From Vespa crabro (taxonomy: Eukaryota; Arthropoda; Insecta; Hymenoptera; Vespidae), in contig NC_060970.1 of the NCBI RefSeq assembly GCF_910589235.1, positions 62,001-126,000 on the forward strand: a stretch of 64,000 nucleotides of DNA, read 5' to 3'. This document shows, piece after piece, positions 1 through 11,312 of this stretch. Both the position numbers and the translations under genes were made by a program. Under the pieces are notes generated by a model. It worked only from the letters and a program-made list of their open reading frames with translations. It had not been told where the DNA came from and searched no databases. The first letter of the stretch is position 1. Each line of letters opens with the position of its first letter.

Positions 1-1377
1 CCTCGATGCCCTCACGGCTGCGTGCAGTCATGGCATAAGTAGCTTCTCCAAGTGCTTGCCAGCCGTATCGAGCATAGAAATTGGCCTGTATGACGAAGCT
101 GCCTCTGCTGGACCATTGCCCTTGCTGATGGGCACAAGCCTCGCTTTCTTCCACGGGCCGGGGAAGGAGCTCCACCTGAGGCAAATGTTGTACATGTTTA
201 GCAAGAGCTCAGAGTGACTCTGCGCGACGGTTTTAATTACTTCCGATGGAAGACCGTCAGGACCTGGAGATTGCTTGTACCACATAGAATGTGAAAAAAT
301 GCGGCTCTTATTCTGTAAATTGCGGCGCTTCGATTATGCCAGGCGCAGCCCTGCTAATTTCTCTCTTCGGGTGTGAGGGAAATAGAGTATGCACAATGTA
401 TTCCAACGTCCTCGCATCCTGTGGGATCCCTTGCGTACGAGTCCCCAGCTTTCGAGTGACGATCTGGTACCCTAATCCTCACGGATCCCGATCGATATTC
501 TGGCACAGCTCCTTCCAGCACCGACGTTGACTGACCTTCATGGCCCTCTTCAAAGACTTTTTGGCCGCTTGATACTCTGCAACCAAGGGAGCAGCGTCGA
601 GGTCGCGTCCCTTCGCTCGTTGTGCTAAACGGCAAAACCTTATGCACTTCTTACGAAGATCTGCGATCTCGCTCATCCAACAGTATACAGGATTCCTCTG
701 CCGTTTTGTTCTCTTTTTTGGCACCGCTATCGCGCAAGCCTTTTGGATGAGCTGCATAGTTACTGCAGTAATCATCCTTGTTTGTGCAGGTGGCGATAGA
801 TGCGCGGAAACAAATTGATGGTATCTCCAACCTTCATCTATGATCGAGGACATCCTCTCTCGATACATTCTTGCAATGGTCCACCGGTGGTAGGTCGTTC
901 GACACTTATCACGGCTTACCACCCTTCGTGTACATCGAAAAGGATGTACTGATGTTCGCTCCCGGTATAATCCTCAATTTCCCGCCAGTCTGCGACCCTT
1001 GCCACAAGTTGTTCGTTGGTTAGAGGTACGTCCGTGATCGTCACTCTGTAGTCCCGCCTTCGGAAGGTTGGTGTCGAGCCTGTGTTGAATACTGATAGCT
1101 GTAGTTTCGACGCCACCTCCATGATTCGTCTTCCTCTGGAGTCCGGCCTGGCCTCCACGCATTCGAGAGCTTTGGAATTGAGGACTCCCGTCACAATGAG
1201 ATCCTCTTGAATTTCCCGGAACGCGTCTTCCAGATCCTCCAGGTTGGTCTGGAAGTCGTCTTTCCGGACGTTCGGGGAGAGATATACGCTGAAATAAGTC
1301 GTGGAGTTATGTCTCAGCTGGGTTAGAAGGTGGTGTGCCGCTCTGCTTCTTTTAAGATTGCCCTGAAGTACTCTCAT
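1..1377 (-). pseudogene. R1-clade ORF2 (endonuclease + reverse transcriptase), broken
   Basis: ORF2 would nick the target, then reverse-transcribe element RNA at the nick. Its ATG (1375-1377) is kept, giving MRVLQGNLKRSRAAHHLLTQL, the first endonuclease motif. Compared with copy B, about 50 residues are missing right after this, including the catalytic Glu region, so the endonuclease is dead. The frame continues with an SEHQYILFD version of the SDH motif near 940-965 (Asp to Glu), then frameshifts into the basic linker (479-922) and the RT finger segment (28-285: PGPDG, then PWKKARLVPISKG, then YRPISMLDTAGK). The palm domain with its Asp pair lies beyond the window edge. Confidence 0.8.
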
Positions 1378-1389
1378 CCTTGTTTCTTC

Positions 1390-2680
1390 TTGTTGGCTGT
1401 TGCATGGGACTCCTGGATAGCTTTGCAGGACCTTGATCCCGCCCGGTGCTTCTTAGGTACATCAACGTTATGGTTGCACAGGTAGTAAGAAGCCTCTCTG
1501 ACCTAGCAATTTTTGATCTTATGCTTGCCGGAGAAATATCAAAATTTTCTCCGATCAGGGCCTTTGCACGAGGCGTTATAGTGACCATAATCGAAACAAT
1601 GGTAGCATCGCCTCACTTCTGTTCTTCACCTGACCCTGCAGCTGTCGAAGACGACCAGCACTCGGCCGGCCTTTGATAGCTTCGCAGCTGCTTCATCTTC
1701 TATTTTGACGAGGGCCAGGCATTGTTGTCTCGCGTTGGGGTTAATCAATCTATCTTCAAGTTTCCCCGAGTAGACTGGCATGGTCCTATTTAGGGTCTCC
1801 TCGACTTCCACCAACGATGCGCAGCAATCGCAGTCCCGTATCTCCAGCGTAGCTCTAGGGAGCTGTTCCGTGATGCTGATCGTTTCTCCTACTTCTTTTC
1901 CTTAGGGTTTCTGCGAATGAGGCCCTGATATGCGCAGTGGTATTCTTCAGTTCGAGGAGAACCCCTCCGGTTCTGGTCTGCCGGACCGATCTAACGTCTA
2001 CCTCTGCGGCGCTAGTCTTGAAGCGCTGTTGGATGGCTCCGTCTATGTCTGTGTAAGATTAACATTGCGGAGTTTTCAGGAGGATCGCGTCCGGCTTCGT
2101 TTCATTTCTCGGTCTATCCTTCGATTTGATCGGCTTCTTTTTCTCTTGCTGTGGATGTTCCGCCGCCATCTTCGAAGTTTTATCCTTATTTCTTCTCTTC
2201 TTCTCGAACTCCGTCTACGTGGTGGCAAGAGACGTCGTCGTCTCTTGCATCGGTCTTTCGAGGCTCTCTTCAGGCAACTGCGGCGGGCTTGTGGCTATTC
2301 TCTTAATTGCGCCAGCATCAGTTATGGAATTTGCCCCAGGGCTCTGAGAAACTCGGGCGAGGTTCCTCGCTCGCATATAGACCTTTGTTCGAAATTTATA
2401 AGTGAACTCGAGACTGTCTATGATGTTCTCCAGTTCTGGAAGCCCTTACTTAATAGCGTTGTTTACTTTGGACTGTCTAGTAATAGCCACCTTCATTTTG
2501 GCAAGGAGAACTTTCGCTTGCGCGAGTCTCTCACTCTCTACATCTTGTGGTGTCCCCATCGCAGGCTGGATAGGTGACGTCAGGCCGGAGAACCGTGTGC
2601 TATCGATGGCCCTGGCAGCCAATAGCCACTCCACTAAGTGGCTTTCTTCATATCGTACCCTTTCTTGTGATATAGACACG
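1390..2680 (-). pseudogene. R1-clade ORF1 (gag-like zinc-knuckle protein), broken
   Basis: ORF1 proteins of R1-clade elements bind element RNA and direct it to the target. Here several frame fragments can be read on the minus strand. The N-terminal part is at 2446-2679. The conserved core NPNARQQCLALVKIEDEAAA is near 1690-1740, followed by the zinc knuckle CYHCFDYGHYNASC (1566-1607), a perfect CX2CX4HX4C. The knuckle is followed by KGPDRRK and then a stop codon where the second knuckle should be. Order and spacing match the usual R1 gag. It lies directly upstream of ORF2. Frameshifts and stops rule out function. Confidence 0.75.
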
Positions 2681-2818
2681 GCAGGCCAGGTCGCCTACCT
2701 GTCGTGTTCTTCCTGTTGCAATATCCAGAGCTGGGGCCAGGTTGCCTACCCCAAGCCCCTGGCAGTTGCTGGATGACGACGGCGGGTGGCTTGGCCTGAC
2801 ACTACCTGACACCGCAGT

Positions 2819-2841
2819 GGTATGGGTGTTCCTCCCACGCC
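2819..2841 (-). promoter_or_regulatory. conserved hairpin in the R1 5' leader (copy A)
   Basis: On the element strand this 23-nt site folds as an 8-bp stem (GGCGTGGG with CCCATACC, one mismatch and one wobble) closed by the loop AGGAACA. The same structure lies at 21621-21643 and 51374-51396 with different stem pairs. It lies between the 5' terminus and ORF1. Its role is unknown; leader RNA structure for translation or packaging is an inference. Confidence 0.5.
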
Positions 2842-3076
2842 CGCTTTTGCCATTTTCTGTACTATACATCATACGAAATATATTATTGGGAGGCAAGCTC
2901 CCCAAAGGAAAGGAGAGGAACGGAAGGAAACTTGAGAGTGAGAGAAAGAAAAGAAAAGGTAACAAAAGATGTACAAAGGTATGAATAGCCTTAAAATAAC
3001 ATTCACACGCCATTCACACAGTCTCTTTCAGTCGCCTCATACGACAAGCAGGGAGTAATGTGGGAGTATTCTACTT

Positions 3077-3094
3077 CCCCCTACCCACAGGGGG
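3077..3094 (-). promoter_or_regulatory. terminal hairpin at the R1 5' end (copy A)
   Basis: CCCCCT and AGGGGG form a perfect 6-bp stem around a 6-nt loop at the very 5' end of the element, immediately before the triplet array. Copy D has the equivalent hairpin at 51627-51644 with one mismatch. Because it marks the exact element boundary in two copies, it is a genuine terminal feature and was used to place the element end. Confidence 0.5.
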
Positions 3095-3211
3095 TAATAA
3101 TAATAACGAAAATAATTATAATAACGATAATAATGATAATAGCGATAATATCGATTATAACGATATTAACGATAATAATAACGAAAATAATAATTATAAT
3201 AATAATAAGAA
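3095..3211 (+). repeat. short triplet array (AAT/AAC/GAT)
   Basis: About 115 bases of purine-A-pyrimidine triplets between R1 copy A and the LTR-like element. The composition matches the larger arrays elsewhere in the window. No gene lies here. Confidence 0.9.
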
Positions 3212-3869
3212 TTGTTACATCCCGCGACAAGCAACGTATGTAAAATAAAAAAAAAGGAATATCATATGTAAGTTATAGTATAAATGAAAGATTAATACAT
3301 AAGCTAGCTTAAGTGAAGGGGATCCTTCAAAATTCATATCGCTCATTCATAGGCTAAATATTATTATATATATTCAAAATTTGGATAATTTTACTACTAG
3401 CAATATTAGCTAAGATACCTTATAAACTCCTGTTACTACCAGCACCTTCTTATTAACAATACATAAAACACATAAAAGAATAATAATAATAATTAGCGAA
3501 CAAATTGGGACCTATGTTAACTAAATACACACATATACATACAACACTATAATAAAATTAACAATTACCCTAATGAATTAATGTTCAACAACCTTAATAA
3601 ATTAATGCGAGAAATATCTCTAAATAAATGTAATAAATAATTGCGAGACATACTTATCGATTATGGCGAGACGACATCTGGTAATATGGGTTTTAACATC
3701 CTGCGTTCCAACTATTAACAACAACGATATCGACATTATTTTCGGAACCACACCTGCTGATAACAACATTCCAGGGGCTAAGAGCTCCCAGAATTACATC
3801 CGGTGATAAGCACCGTGTGAACGCAATACTTGGAAGAGGTAATAAAGGAACGCTCGCATAGTTCTGCCT

Positions 3870-3953
3870 CACCACCACCGCATTCAGACGGCAAGCGCGA
3901 ACGGCGTGTCCCACCACCACCGCACTTAGGCGGCAGGCTCGAGCGGCGCACAT
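3870..3953 (+). repeat. 42-bp tandem repeat inside LTR-like copy 1
   Basis: Two adjacent units start with CACCACCACCGCA and end with a GGCGGCA..CGAGCGGCG-type G+C-rich tail (3870-3911 and 3912-3953). The counterpart in copy 2 is near 56906-56988. The repeat makes a repetitive minus-strand open frame (ACRLSAVVVG-like) that should not be taken for a gene. Confidence 0.7.
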
Positions 3954-3959
3954 GCGCAG

Positions 3960-3967
3960 TGACGTCA
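3960..3967. promoter_or_regulatory. CRE palindrome TGACGTCA in LTR-like copy 1
   Basis: A perfect CREB/ATF full site, preceded by CATGCGCAG (an NRF1-like half site). The same words are kept at 56995-57002 in copy 2. The site lies about 390 bases upstream of the TATA box. Binding is inferred from the motif only. Confidence 0.45.
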
Positions 3968-4317
3968 ACCGGACTCGCCCTAGCAGGAGCAAAGAGCGTC
4001 GTCAGACAATCATCGTTCGCAGCCTTACTCAACAAGACGCAAGCTCCTAGTCTCGAGCCTTAAGCAGTCATTATCCAACTTTGAATTTTACGCTAGAGTT
4101 TATCTTTGTCAATTAAATAAGTTAGAACCCGTCAATTAAAATTAAAATTAAATTCTTTATTATAAACAATAAAATAACCACGTTCGCGTGCGGAACATCA
4201 TCCAAAGGTGTAATTAATCAGTGTACTTTAGTGAAACATTTAATACATAAATAAAATTGTTATTGTTAACCAGTGCATGATTTCTTTATATCCATACATT
4301 CATCAATCCTTTTTGCT

Positions 4318-4384
4318 CGGTGAGGACGAACCGCACGAGTATCCTGCTATAAAATTGTCGTTTCGGTGAGGACGCTCCGCACGA
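4318..4384 (+). promoter_or_regulatory. candidate core promoter: TATAAAA between two direct repeats
   Basis: TATAAAA at 4348-4354 lies between two near-identical 21-base repeats (CGGTGAGGACG followed by CCGCACGA) at 4318-4338 and 4364-4384, 46 bases apart. Copy 2 keeps the arrangement with TATAAAA at 57376-57382. The ATG of the short conserved frame follows about 100 bases downstream in both copies, fitting a core promoter plus leader. Confidence 0.45.
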
Positions 4385-4448
4385 ACGACACTTTTCTCTT
4401 TCTCTCCTACCACCAAACAAACACCTCTTCCTATTACTTACCCTCCTA

Positions 4449-4712
4449 ATGCCGAAGGTACGTCGCTGCGTTAGAAAATATCAACTACGTCGTCTGTTAA
4501 AGGAGCTTTAGCACGAAACCGAAATTTATAACGATACTTTGGGTGTTGAATTAATTAAAGAAGAGAAAGAAAATTTTCCCTCATACCGCCTGATTCCCCT
4601 GCAGCTCTCTAGAAGGTGGATACCCCCACTGGACCTTCAGATTTTGAATCAGAGGACCCCCAAATATCTGGAAATAAGTCTCCACCATCAGCTTGGATTG
4701 TCTTCCCAAGAG
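4449..4712 (+). pseudogene. short conserved frame, interrupted copy
   Basis: Begins MPKVRRCVRKYQLRRLLKEL, then meets a TAG (4509-4511) where copy 2 has TAC (Tyr). After the stop the frame continues with IYNDTLG and KEEKENFPS, again as in copy 2. The last part reads more naturally in another frame (PTGPSDFESEDPQ, then PPSAWIVFP), suggesting an old one-base shift shared by both copies. It ends at AG/GTAAGT (4711-4717), a textbook 5' splice site. The family is not recognised; a gag N-terminus or a captured host first exon are both possible. Confidence 0.35.
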
Positions 4713-4751
4713 GTAAGTGAGCATTTGAAATATCGATTCGACACTCGGAGT

Positions 4752-7228
4752 CTTGCATCTGTATTTATCTCAAGAGGATTAGATATCTCACTCATAAATT
4801 TTACTTTTGAAATCGTGTCAGTGAATGTTTCACGTATTAAGTTTGTCAATTTATTTTTAACTCCAAATACACGTATTCTTTTATCTATGGTTTCTCTATC
4901 AACCGAGTCAAATGCCTTTTTAAAATCTATACATTTTATAAATATATCTTTGAATTCAGTATTCTATGGCGAAATATGGATTTTAAGTTAAAAATTTGTT
5001 CTGTACAAGTTCTATCTTTCCGATATCAAGCTTGATACTCGCCCAGTTGCTTGTCAAGTGTTGTTTCTATTTTATTCAGCAATATATTTGAGATTACCTT
5101 GAATGCAGTTTGCAGAAGATATAATTATCACAGTTCAGTTTTTCCCCTTTTTTATGTAATGGGGGAATTAGTGCTACTTTCCACTCTTCTGGAAACCTCC
5201 CTGTTCTCCAAATGTCTTCGAAGATTATCTTCAGCTCTTTAATGATTTTTGACAGAGACCAATTCAAAAATTCAGCTGTTATAGAGTATTCCCCACTACC
5301 TCTATTATTTTTTAGATTTTTAATTGCTTCCTTAATTTTTTCAGCATTAGGTGGTATATCTTCTTCCAGATTTTCAGTTGTTTCAGAGAATTCCAATTTA
5401 TGTTTCGGTTCAGGAAAGTTTATAAGTTGACCGAAGTATTTTGCAAATATTTCAGTTTTCCGCATTGCTTAGGACAAGTTTACCATTTTCATCTTTGTAG
5501 TATGTTCTAGGCGCTTGATAAGCCTTTAATTAACTCTTAAAAGTCTGATAGAAATTTCGTGAATTATTTTTAGTAAAGTTGTTTTGCATGTCGATAAATT
5601 GTGATTTTTCGAAAGATACTTTAACTCCCCTTATTTTTCTAGCAGTGTCTTTCCTTTGTTGTTTGAATTGGTCATGGTGTTCAGTCCTCCCCGAGCATTT
5701 GCACTTTTTCCAAAGTTTTCTTCTATCCTGTAGTGCATCTTCACATATTTTGTTCCACCAAGGTTTTTTTCTATGCTTGGCCAATCAAAATGTTTTCTGG
5801 GCTGCGTTGGTTATTTCATTAGATAAATCTTGGCACTTCCCATAATGAGTTACTTTTATTTCTCCCTGAAATGTTTCCATAGTTTCTTTTGTAATTTGGA
5901 GTCCATGTGTATTTTACTTTATTATTTTTTCCCCACTTCTGTGATTTCTGTTGGGAAAGAATTTGTGTTGAATTTTAGACAAATAGTGATCAGAGTCAAA
6001 TTCTCTGCTTCTTCATACCTTGACATTCATAATTTCCGTCATATTTCCATTGGATATTGCTACACGATCTTTTTGAAATTCACCTAGCATTGGATTTGGA
6101 GAAATCCATGTTTTAGCTCTTCTTGGCAATTTCTTGAAGGATGTCGACATTACCTTCATTTGAAAGTTCTTACAAATAGTAAGCAATCACATTCCATTTC
6201 TATTTGTTCGTTATTGTGCAGCATATTCTCTATTGTTCTATCAATTCTCACTATTGGACTATCAATTCTCTCTTCCTATTTCGTCATTCAAACCTCCAAG
6301 TAATATCACTACATTTGATTTTGGAATTTTATAACATTGAGATTACATTTCATCGTCCAAAAGGTCCCAGAATCCCTCTACTTTATTTTGGTTCTCTTTG
6401 TTGTCTTTACTTATTGGTGCATGACAATTAATAAAAGTGTATAATTTATTTTTGCATTTCATTTTCGAAAGAGAGATTCTTACTTTGCGGAATTAGAATT
6501 TAGTTACCCAGTTTAACAATCTTTATGGATATAAAAGGCTGTTCCCAAGATTAACATTCCTTTCATAATTTTAATCGTAGGCTTGCCTTTAAAGATTCTA
6601 TAGTCTTTTGTTTCTGTAACATTTTTAGCCAAAAAAAATCTTGTCCCCGATCTGATAAAATTTGTATATCATTTCTATCCAGAAGTAGTTCTAATTCCTT
6701 TGGTTTACCAAACTTTATCAAAGAAATCACATTTAAAGTGCCCGAAAAAACTTCTTTTCAATCTTAAGTCTGGAAGGATTCCAAGGATGCTCCAACTCAT
6801 CTTTATTGCAGATGTTAGGACTCACCAAAACCCTAGGTCCTGATGCATTGCATAATGCAATAGTGGATTTTCCTTCTGAGCTGCCACCTGGGGTAGTGCT
6901 TTCTTTCAGCGACTTTTCCATATTGATATTGAAATTGTGTGTTACAATGATAGGAATAAAATTCCAAAGTAAGATCAGATTGTCAATCTAAAATGATTTG
7001 ATTTTGTGCTTGAATCCACTAGGTTCTTCCGACCGTACAATCGTGGAGAAATAAGATCTCTGAAGTATTCGTATATCATATTAAAATTATTTTAGTTTTT
7101 TGTCCAAATTTTTTATGTCTAAATAAATGTACTATTGTTTAAATAATACTTTACTCTATCCGTCATACACTAAAGATTGTTAAAATAATTAGATGTTTAT
7201 CGAAAATATTATTTAATAGGTACATCCG
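4752..7228 (-). mobile_element. RTE-like non-LTR retrotransposon copy E1, 3' truncated
   Basis: Minus-strand element matching E2 (23041-26568) at roughly 88-90% by eye. From right to left: a 5' region, an endonuclease-like part, a basic linker and the N-terminal RT segment. It breaks off at 4752, so the RT palm beyond this point and the C-terminal region that E2 keeps at 23191-24090 are absent. Its 5' end, at CCGATCGGAG, corresponds to TGTTCGGAG at the E2 end, so this is probably the true terminus. The left edge is an abrupt join to LTR-like copy 1. The clade (RTE, CR1 or a relative) cannot be fixed from these pieces. Confidence 0.7.
5094..6960 (-). pseudogene. non-LTR ORF2 remnant (endonuclease, linker, RT fingers), E1
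   Basis: The best-preserved part (5094-5465) has NAEKIKEAIKNLKNNRGSGE, the entry to RT, followed by ITAEFLNW, then RTGRFPEEWKVALIPPLHKK and GEKLNCDNY, a layout common to RTE-like insect elements annotated as polyproteins. Upstream, 5530-5784 encodes a basic linker beginning KHRKKPWWNKICEDA. Further 5' (about 5800-6960) only scattered endonuclease words remain among stops. The catalytic palm is not present because the copy ends first. Not functional. Confidence 0.65.
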
Positions 7229-7634
7229 ATCGGAGCAAAATTACGATAATTATGAGTGTTAGGATAATAACGATAATAGTAATAATACTAAAAATAACGG
7301 TAGTAATAAAAGTAGATAATATAACGGTAATAACGAGAGTAACGATAATATCAATAATAATAATAATAAGAACGGTAATATCGATAATAGTAATTATAAT
7401 AATTATGTTAACAATAATAATGATATTAATAATAATAATAATAGTAATAACAAAATTAATATTAATAAAGATAATAAAGATAAAAAAGATAATAACGATA
7501 TTAACTATAATCAGGATAATAAAGACAATAACGATGATAACATTAATAACCTGTATACGATAATAAAATCAATAATAACATTATGAACGGTAGATACTAT
7601 ATTATTTTTAATAATAATAATAATAATAATAATG

Positions 7635-7673
<39 letters not shown>

Positions 7674-10011
7674 GCGATAATAACAATAATAATGAAAGTA
7701 AAGATATTAATGGTAATAATAACAGTAATAATAATAATAATAACAGTAACAATAACGTTAACAATAATTAAGATAATAACGATTATAAAGATAATTTCGA
7801 TACAATAATAAAAATAATAATAATGATAACGATAAAAACGTTAAGAATGCTTACAAAGAAAATGACGATAATAACGATAATTTCGATATAACTATAATAA
7901 CATTAATAATAATAAGTAAAATAATATAAGTGATAGGACAGATGAAAATAATAACGATAATAACAATAATAACAATTGTAACGATAATAGTAACGATATT
8001 AGTTACAATAGTAACGATATATGATATTAACGATAACAATTATAATATTGATAATAAAGATAAAAATAAAAATATCGATTGTAACGATAATAACGATAAT
8101 AACCATAATTATAATTTAAACTATAATAACGATAAAATCGATAATAATGATTACAACGATTATGAGGATCATAAAAATAACAACAATAACGACTTCAAAA
8201 ACGAAAACATCAATAATAATAATAATATTAATAATAGAATCGATAATGATGAAAATAGCGTATCTAAGGATAATAATAATAATAAAGATTGTAATGATAA
8301 TAACGGTATTAATAATGGTAATGCCAATGATAACAATAATAAAGCTAAGATCGAGAATAACGTTAAAAATTATAATAAAAAAGATAATAAAAATCATAAC
8401 CATAACAACGATAATAACAGTAATTATAACGATAATAAGAATACTAATAATAATAAAAATAATAACGATAAAGTCGATAATAACAATAATAACGATGCTT
8501 GCGCTAATAATGATAATAATAATAATAATGATGATTACGGTTATAATAAAAATAACAATATTAACGTTAATATTAAGAATAATAATAATAACGATGAGAA
8601 TGGTAATGGCAATATTAACGATAATAACGACAATAACGATAATAAGGATTATAACGTTAATTACGATAATAACGATAATAACAATAATAACGATAATATT
8701 GATATTTATAAAAATAATAATAATAACGACAATAACGATAATAATGATAAAGGCGATAATGATAATAATAATAATAATAACGAAAATGAAGATAATAACG
8801 ATGGTGCAAATAATTATAATAATAATTATAATAATAATAAAGATAATAAAGAAGAATATAATAATAACGATAATAACGATAATAGCGGTAATAACGATAA
8901 TAACGTCATTAACAATAATTATAACGATAATCTTATTTATATCGATAATAATGATAATAACGATAATATCTATGACACTAATAATAACGATATTAAGGAT
9001 AATGACGATAAAAAAGGTAATAATTATTGTAACGATATTAACGATAATAACGATAAGGAGGATAATAACGTCAATAATGGAAATAATAACGATAATAGTA
9101 ATACTAATAACAATAAAAATAATAAGGATAATAACGATAATAACAAAAATAACGTTACTTGCCATAATAAAGATAATAATATTAATAATTAGAATAACGA
9201 TTTCAATAAAAATAACGTTAATAACAACAATACCGGTAATTACTATACCAACGATAATAACGATAATTAAAATAATAATGATATTGATAAAAATAATAAT
9301 ATGGATAATAATAAAATTGACAATATTAACTATAATAGCGATAATAAAGATAATAATGGAACAATAATAATATTAATAATACCGATAATATCGTTAATAA
9401 CGATAATAATAACGTCAAGGATAATTATAATGATAATAACGAAACTAATAGTGATAATAATAATATAAATAATAATAGTAATAATATCGAAAATAACGAT
9501 AATAACAATAATAACAATAATAACGACAATAACAATAATAATAATAATAGTAATAATAATACCAATAATAACAACGACTATAACGTTTATAATAATAATA
9601 ACAATAATAACGATAATTACGCTGATAACGATACTGCCGATTATAACGATAAAAACTTTAAGAACGATACTAACGATAATTAAATAATAATAACAATAAT
9701 AATATTAATAATAATAATAATAATATCAACAGCGGTATTTACGATAATAATGATAACAACAGTAATAACAATAATAACAATAACGATTATAACGGTTATA
9801 AAAATATTAACGATAATCACAGTAATAATGATAATAAAGAAATTAAAGATAATAATAATAACAATAATAACTGTAATATTAAAATTGACGATAATATCGA
9901 TAATAACGATAATAACGTTAATAACGATAATAATGTAGATAATCTTAATTATAGCGATAATAACGATAACAACGATAAAAACGATAAGAATAATTATAAC
10001 GATATTAAGGA
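7229..10011 (+). repeat. triplet array of AAT/AAC/GAT units
   Basis: About 2.8 kb of purine-A-pyrimidine triplets; the nine-base word GATAATAAC and its variants recur throughout. The plus strand is very A-rich, C is often followed by G (AACGAT), and a pure AAT tract lies at about 7610-7672. The period of three leaves two frames open for hundreds of codons (Asn/Asp in one, Ile/Thr in another; Ile/Val on the minus strand). These are not genes: the same amino acid pattern occurs in every array of the window and in several frames at once. Confidence 0.95.
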
Positions 10012-10750
10012 TTAACCCTTTCGCTCCGTCGGGCTTATATATACACCTTCGAATTATGATATCGATTATGAATCATTCATGTACGAAGAGCGTATATATA
10101 CGATCCCAAAAAGCGAATGCTCGGGTACGAAGAGGGTACATATACGTTCATCCCATATATACTTTGATTTCATTTTTTACATGAGATACTTTTTTTATTC
10201 GAATGTCTGTCAACGCTGCATGCCTTAAAAGCAAATAACTATCACGAAATAAAACACTAACGACAAGACGATATTGTGTTTCGTTTTAACGATACACAGT
10301 CTCAGTCTTCTTTAGGACATTGCCAGAGACGGATATATATCAGTAAATATTCAGTTTCTGCTTTTGTTATAATATGTTGATTTTTTAAATATTTAATTTT
10401 TTAGACCCAATTTTATTCATGGGGAAAGAAAATTTAAGAAAATATTTTTCGAGAGTGAGAGCAAACACGATTTATGTTCGGCTTAAAACACTATAGTAAT
10501 TTCGTTGTATTAAAAATATTACATGAACAATAATATAAAATATTTTAAAAAATAAATTTTGATTATGCACTGTATATTTTAAAAAGAAAGATGATATTAC
10601 TGAATATAATAAACATCATTGTAAAATTTAGAGAACAAGAAATGACTTCTAATTACTTCGTAACATTCCCTATTGCAGGGTCAACTACTCAGTAATGCGA
10701 ACCGTTCACAGTAATAACATTATGGCGCAAGCGCTCCGGAGCGAAAGATA
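10012..10750. mobile_element. piggyBac-like short non-autonomous element (MITE)
   Basis: A 0.74-kb unique island inside the triplet array. Its left end reads TTAA CCCTTTCGCTCCG (10012-10028). Its right end has the inverted counterpart CGGAGCGAAAG (10737-10747), inside the 12-bp palindrome CGCTCCGGAGCG. TTAA next to CCC is the hallmark of piggyBac-type insertion, though the right-hand GGG-TTAA is not intact here. Just inside the left end the words TATATATAC/ACATATACG recur, with GTACGAAGAG repeated at 10081 and 10125. No transposase frame is present. Other TTAA-inserting families cannot be excluded. Confidence 0.55.
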
Positions 10751-10765
10751 ATAACTTTAATAATG

Positions 10766-10812
<47 letters not shown>

Positions 10813-11238
10813 TATAATAATTATAGTAATTATAATAGTAATAACGATAATAACGATACTTGCGATAATAAAAGTTAAATATAATAATATAATAATACAG
10901 ATTATTACATAAATAACAATAATAACATTAATAAATATAATAACAAAAATTACAATAGTAATGATAATAAAGATAACAAAGATTCTAACGAAACGATATT
11001 TACGATAATAACGATAATAACAATAAAAAAATTAATAATTACGATAGTAAAGCTAATTACAATAAAAATGATAAAAATAATAATAATAACGGTAATAATA
11101 AAATTAATAATAATAACGATAGTAACGAAAATATCGATAATAATAATAATATTAATAATAAAATCGATTATGATAAAAATAGCAAATATAACGATAATAA
11201 CTATAATAAAGATAATAACAATAACAACGATGATAATG

Positions 11239-11311
<73 letters not shown>
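11239..11311. repeat. pure AAT microsatellite tract
   Basis: An uninterrupted run of about 24 AAT triplets within the mixed array. Its purity against diverged surroundings implies recent slippage. Confidence 0.9.

Positions 11312-11312
<1 letters not shown>

Larger units (their letters stand above)
1..3094 (-). mobile_element. R1-clade non-LTR retrotransposon, copy A (3' part outside window)
   Basis: A degenerate R1-clade element read on the minus strand. From its 5' end (right) leftward it shows a terminal hairpin, a leader, an ORF1 with a CCHC zinc knuckle, and an ORF2 with an AP-like endonuclease followed by the finger part of reverse transcriptase. The window edge cuts it inside the RT domain. 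The assignment rests on the ORF2 start (MRVLQGN) and on the phrases DFQTNLEDLEDAFREIQ, RGRRIMEVAS and GPDGLPSEVIK, which follow the usual layout of insect R1-clade proteins. It shares its layout with the copies at 17319, 28625 and 46707 and looks roughly 80% identical to them by eye. Its right end abuts a triplet array. Stops and frameshifts make it non-functional. Confidence 0.85.
3212..4751 (+). mobile_element. LTR-retrotransposon-like element, copy 1 (fragment)
   Basis: This segment is repeated at 56263-57913 with roughly 90% identity by eye but different flanks, so it is a mobile or duplicated unit. It begins TGTTACATC, a typical start for insect LTRs. It contains an A+T-rich left part, a 42-bp tandem repeat, a CRE palindrome, a TATA box between two direct repeats, then a short open frame beginning MPKVRRC. 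No protease, RT or integrase is visible, and no matching second LTR was found, so it would be at most an LTR plus leader and the start of gag. The alternative is a dispersed promoter and first exon of a host gene. Its right end is cut off against the RTE-like element. Confidence 0.45.

Noticed and set aside
3693..3992. Minus-strand frame in the LTR-like copy 1, matched at 56755-57027 in copy 2
   Set aside because: Its repeated ACRLSAVVV words come from a 42-bp DNA tandem repeat; conservation is explained by nucleotide homology of the two copies.
7930..9192. A 420-codon Asn/Asp-rich frame resembling low-complexity proteins of some protists
   Set aside because: It directly follows the AAT/AAC/GAT repeat, overlaps another open frame, has no non-repetitive domain, and recurs in fragments throughout the window.
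7229..10011. CRISPR-like or telomeric repeat array
   Set aside because: There are no unique spacers between fixed repeats and no TTAGG-type telomere unit; this is mixed-triplet satellite in an evidently eukaryotic context.
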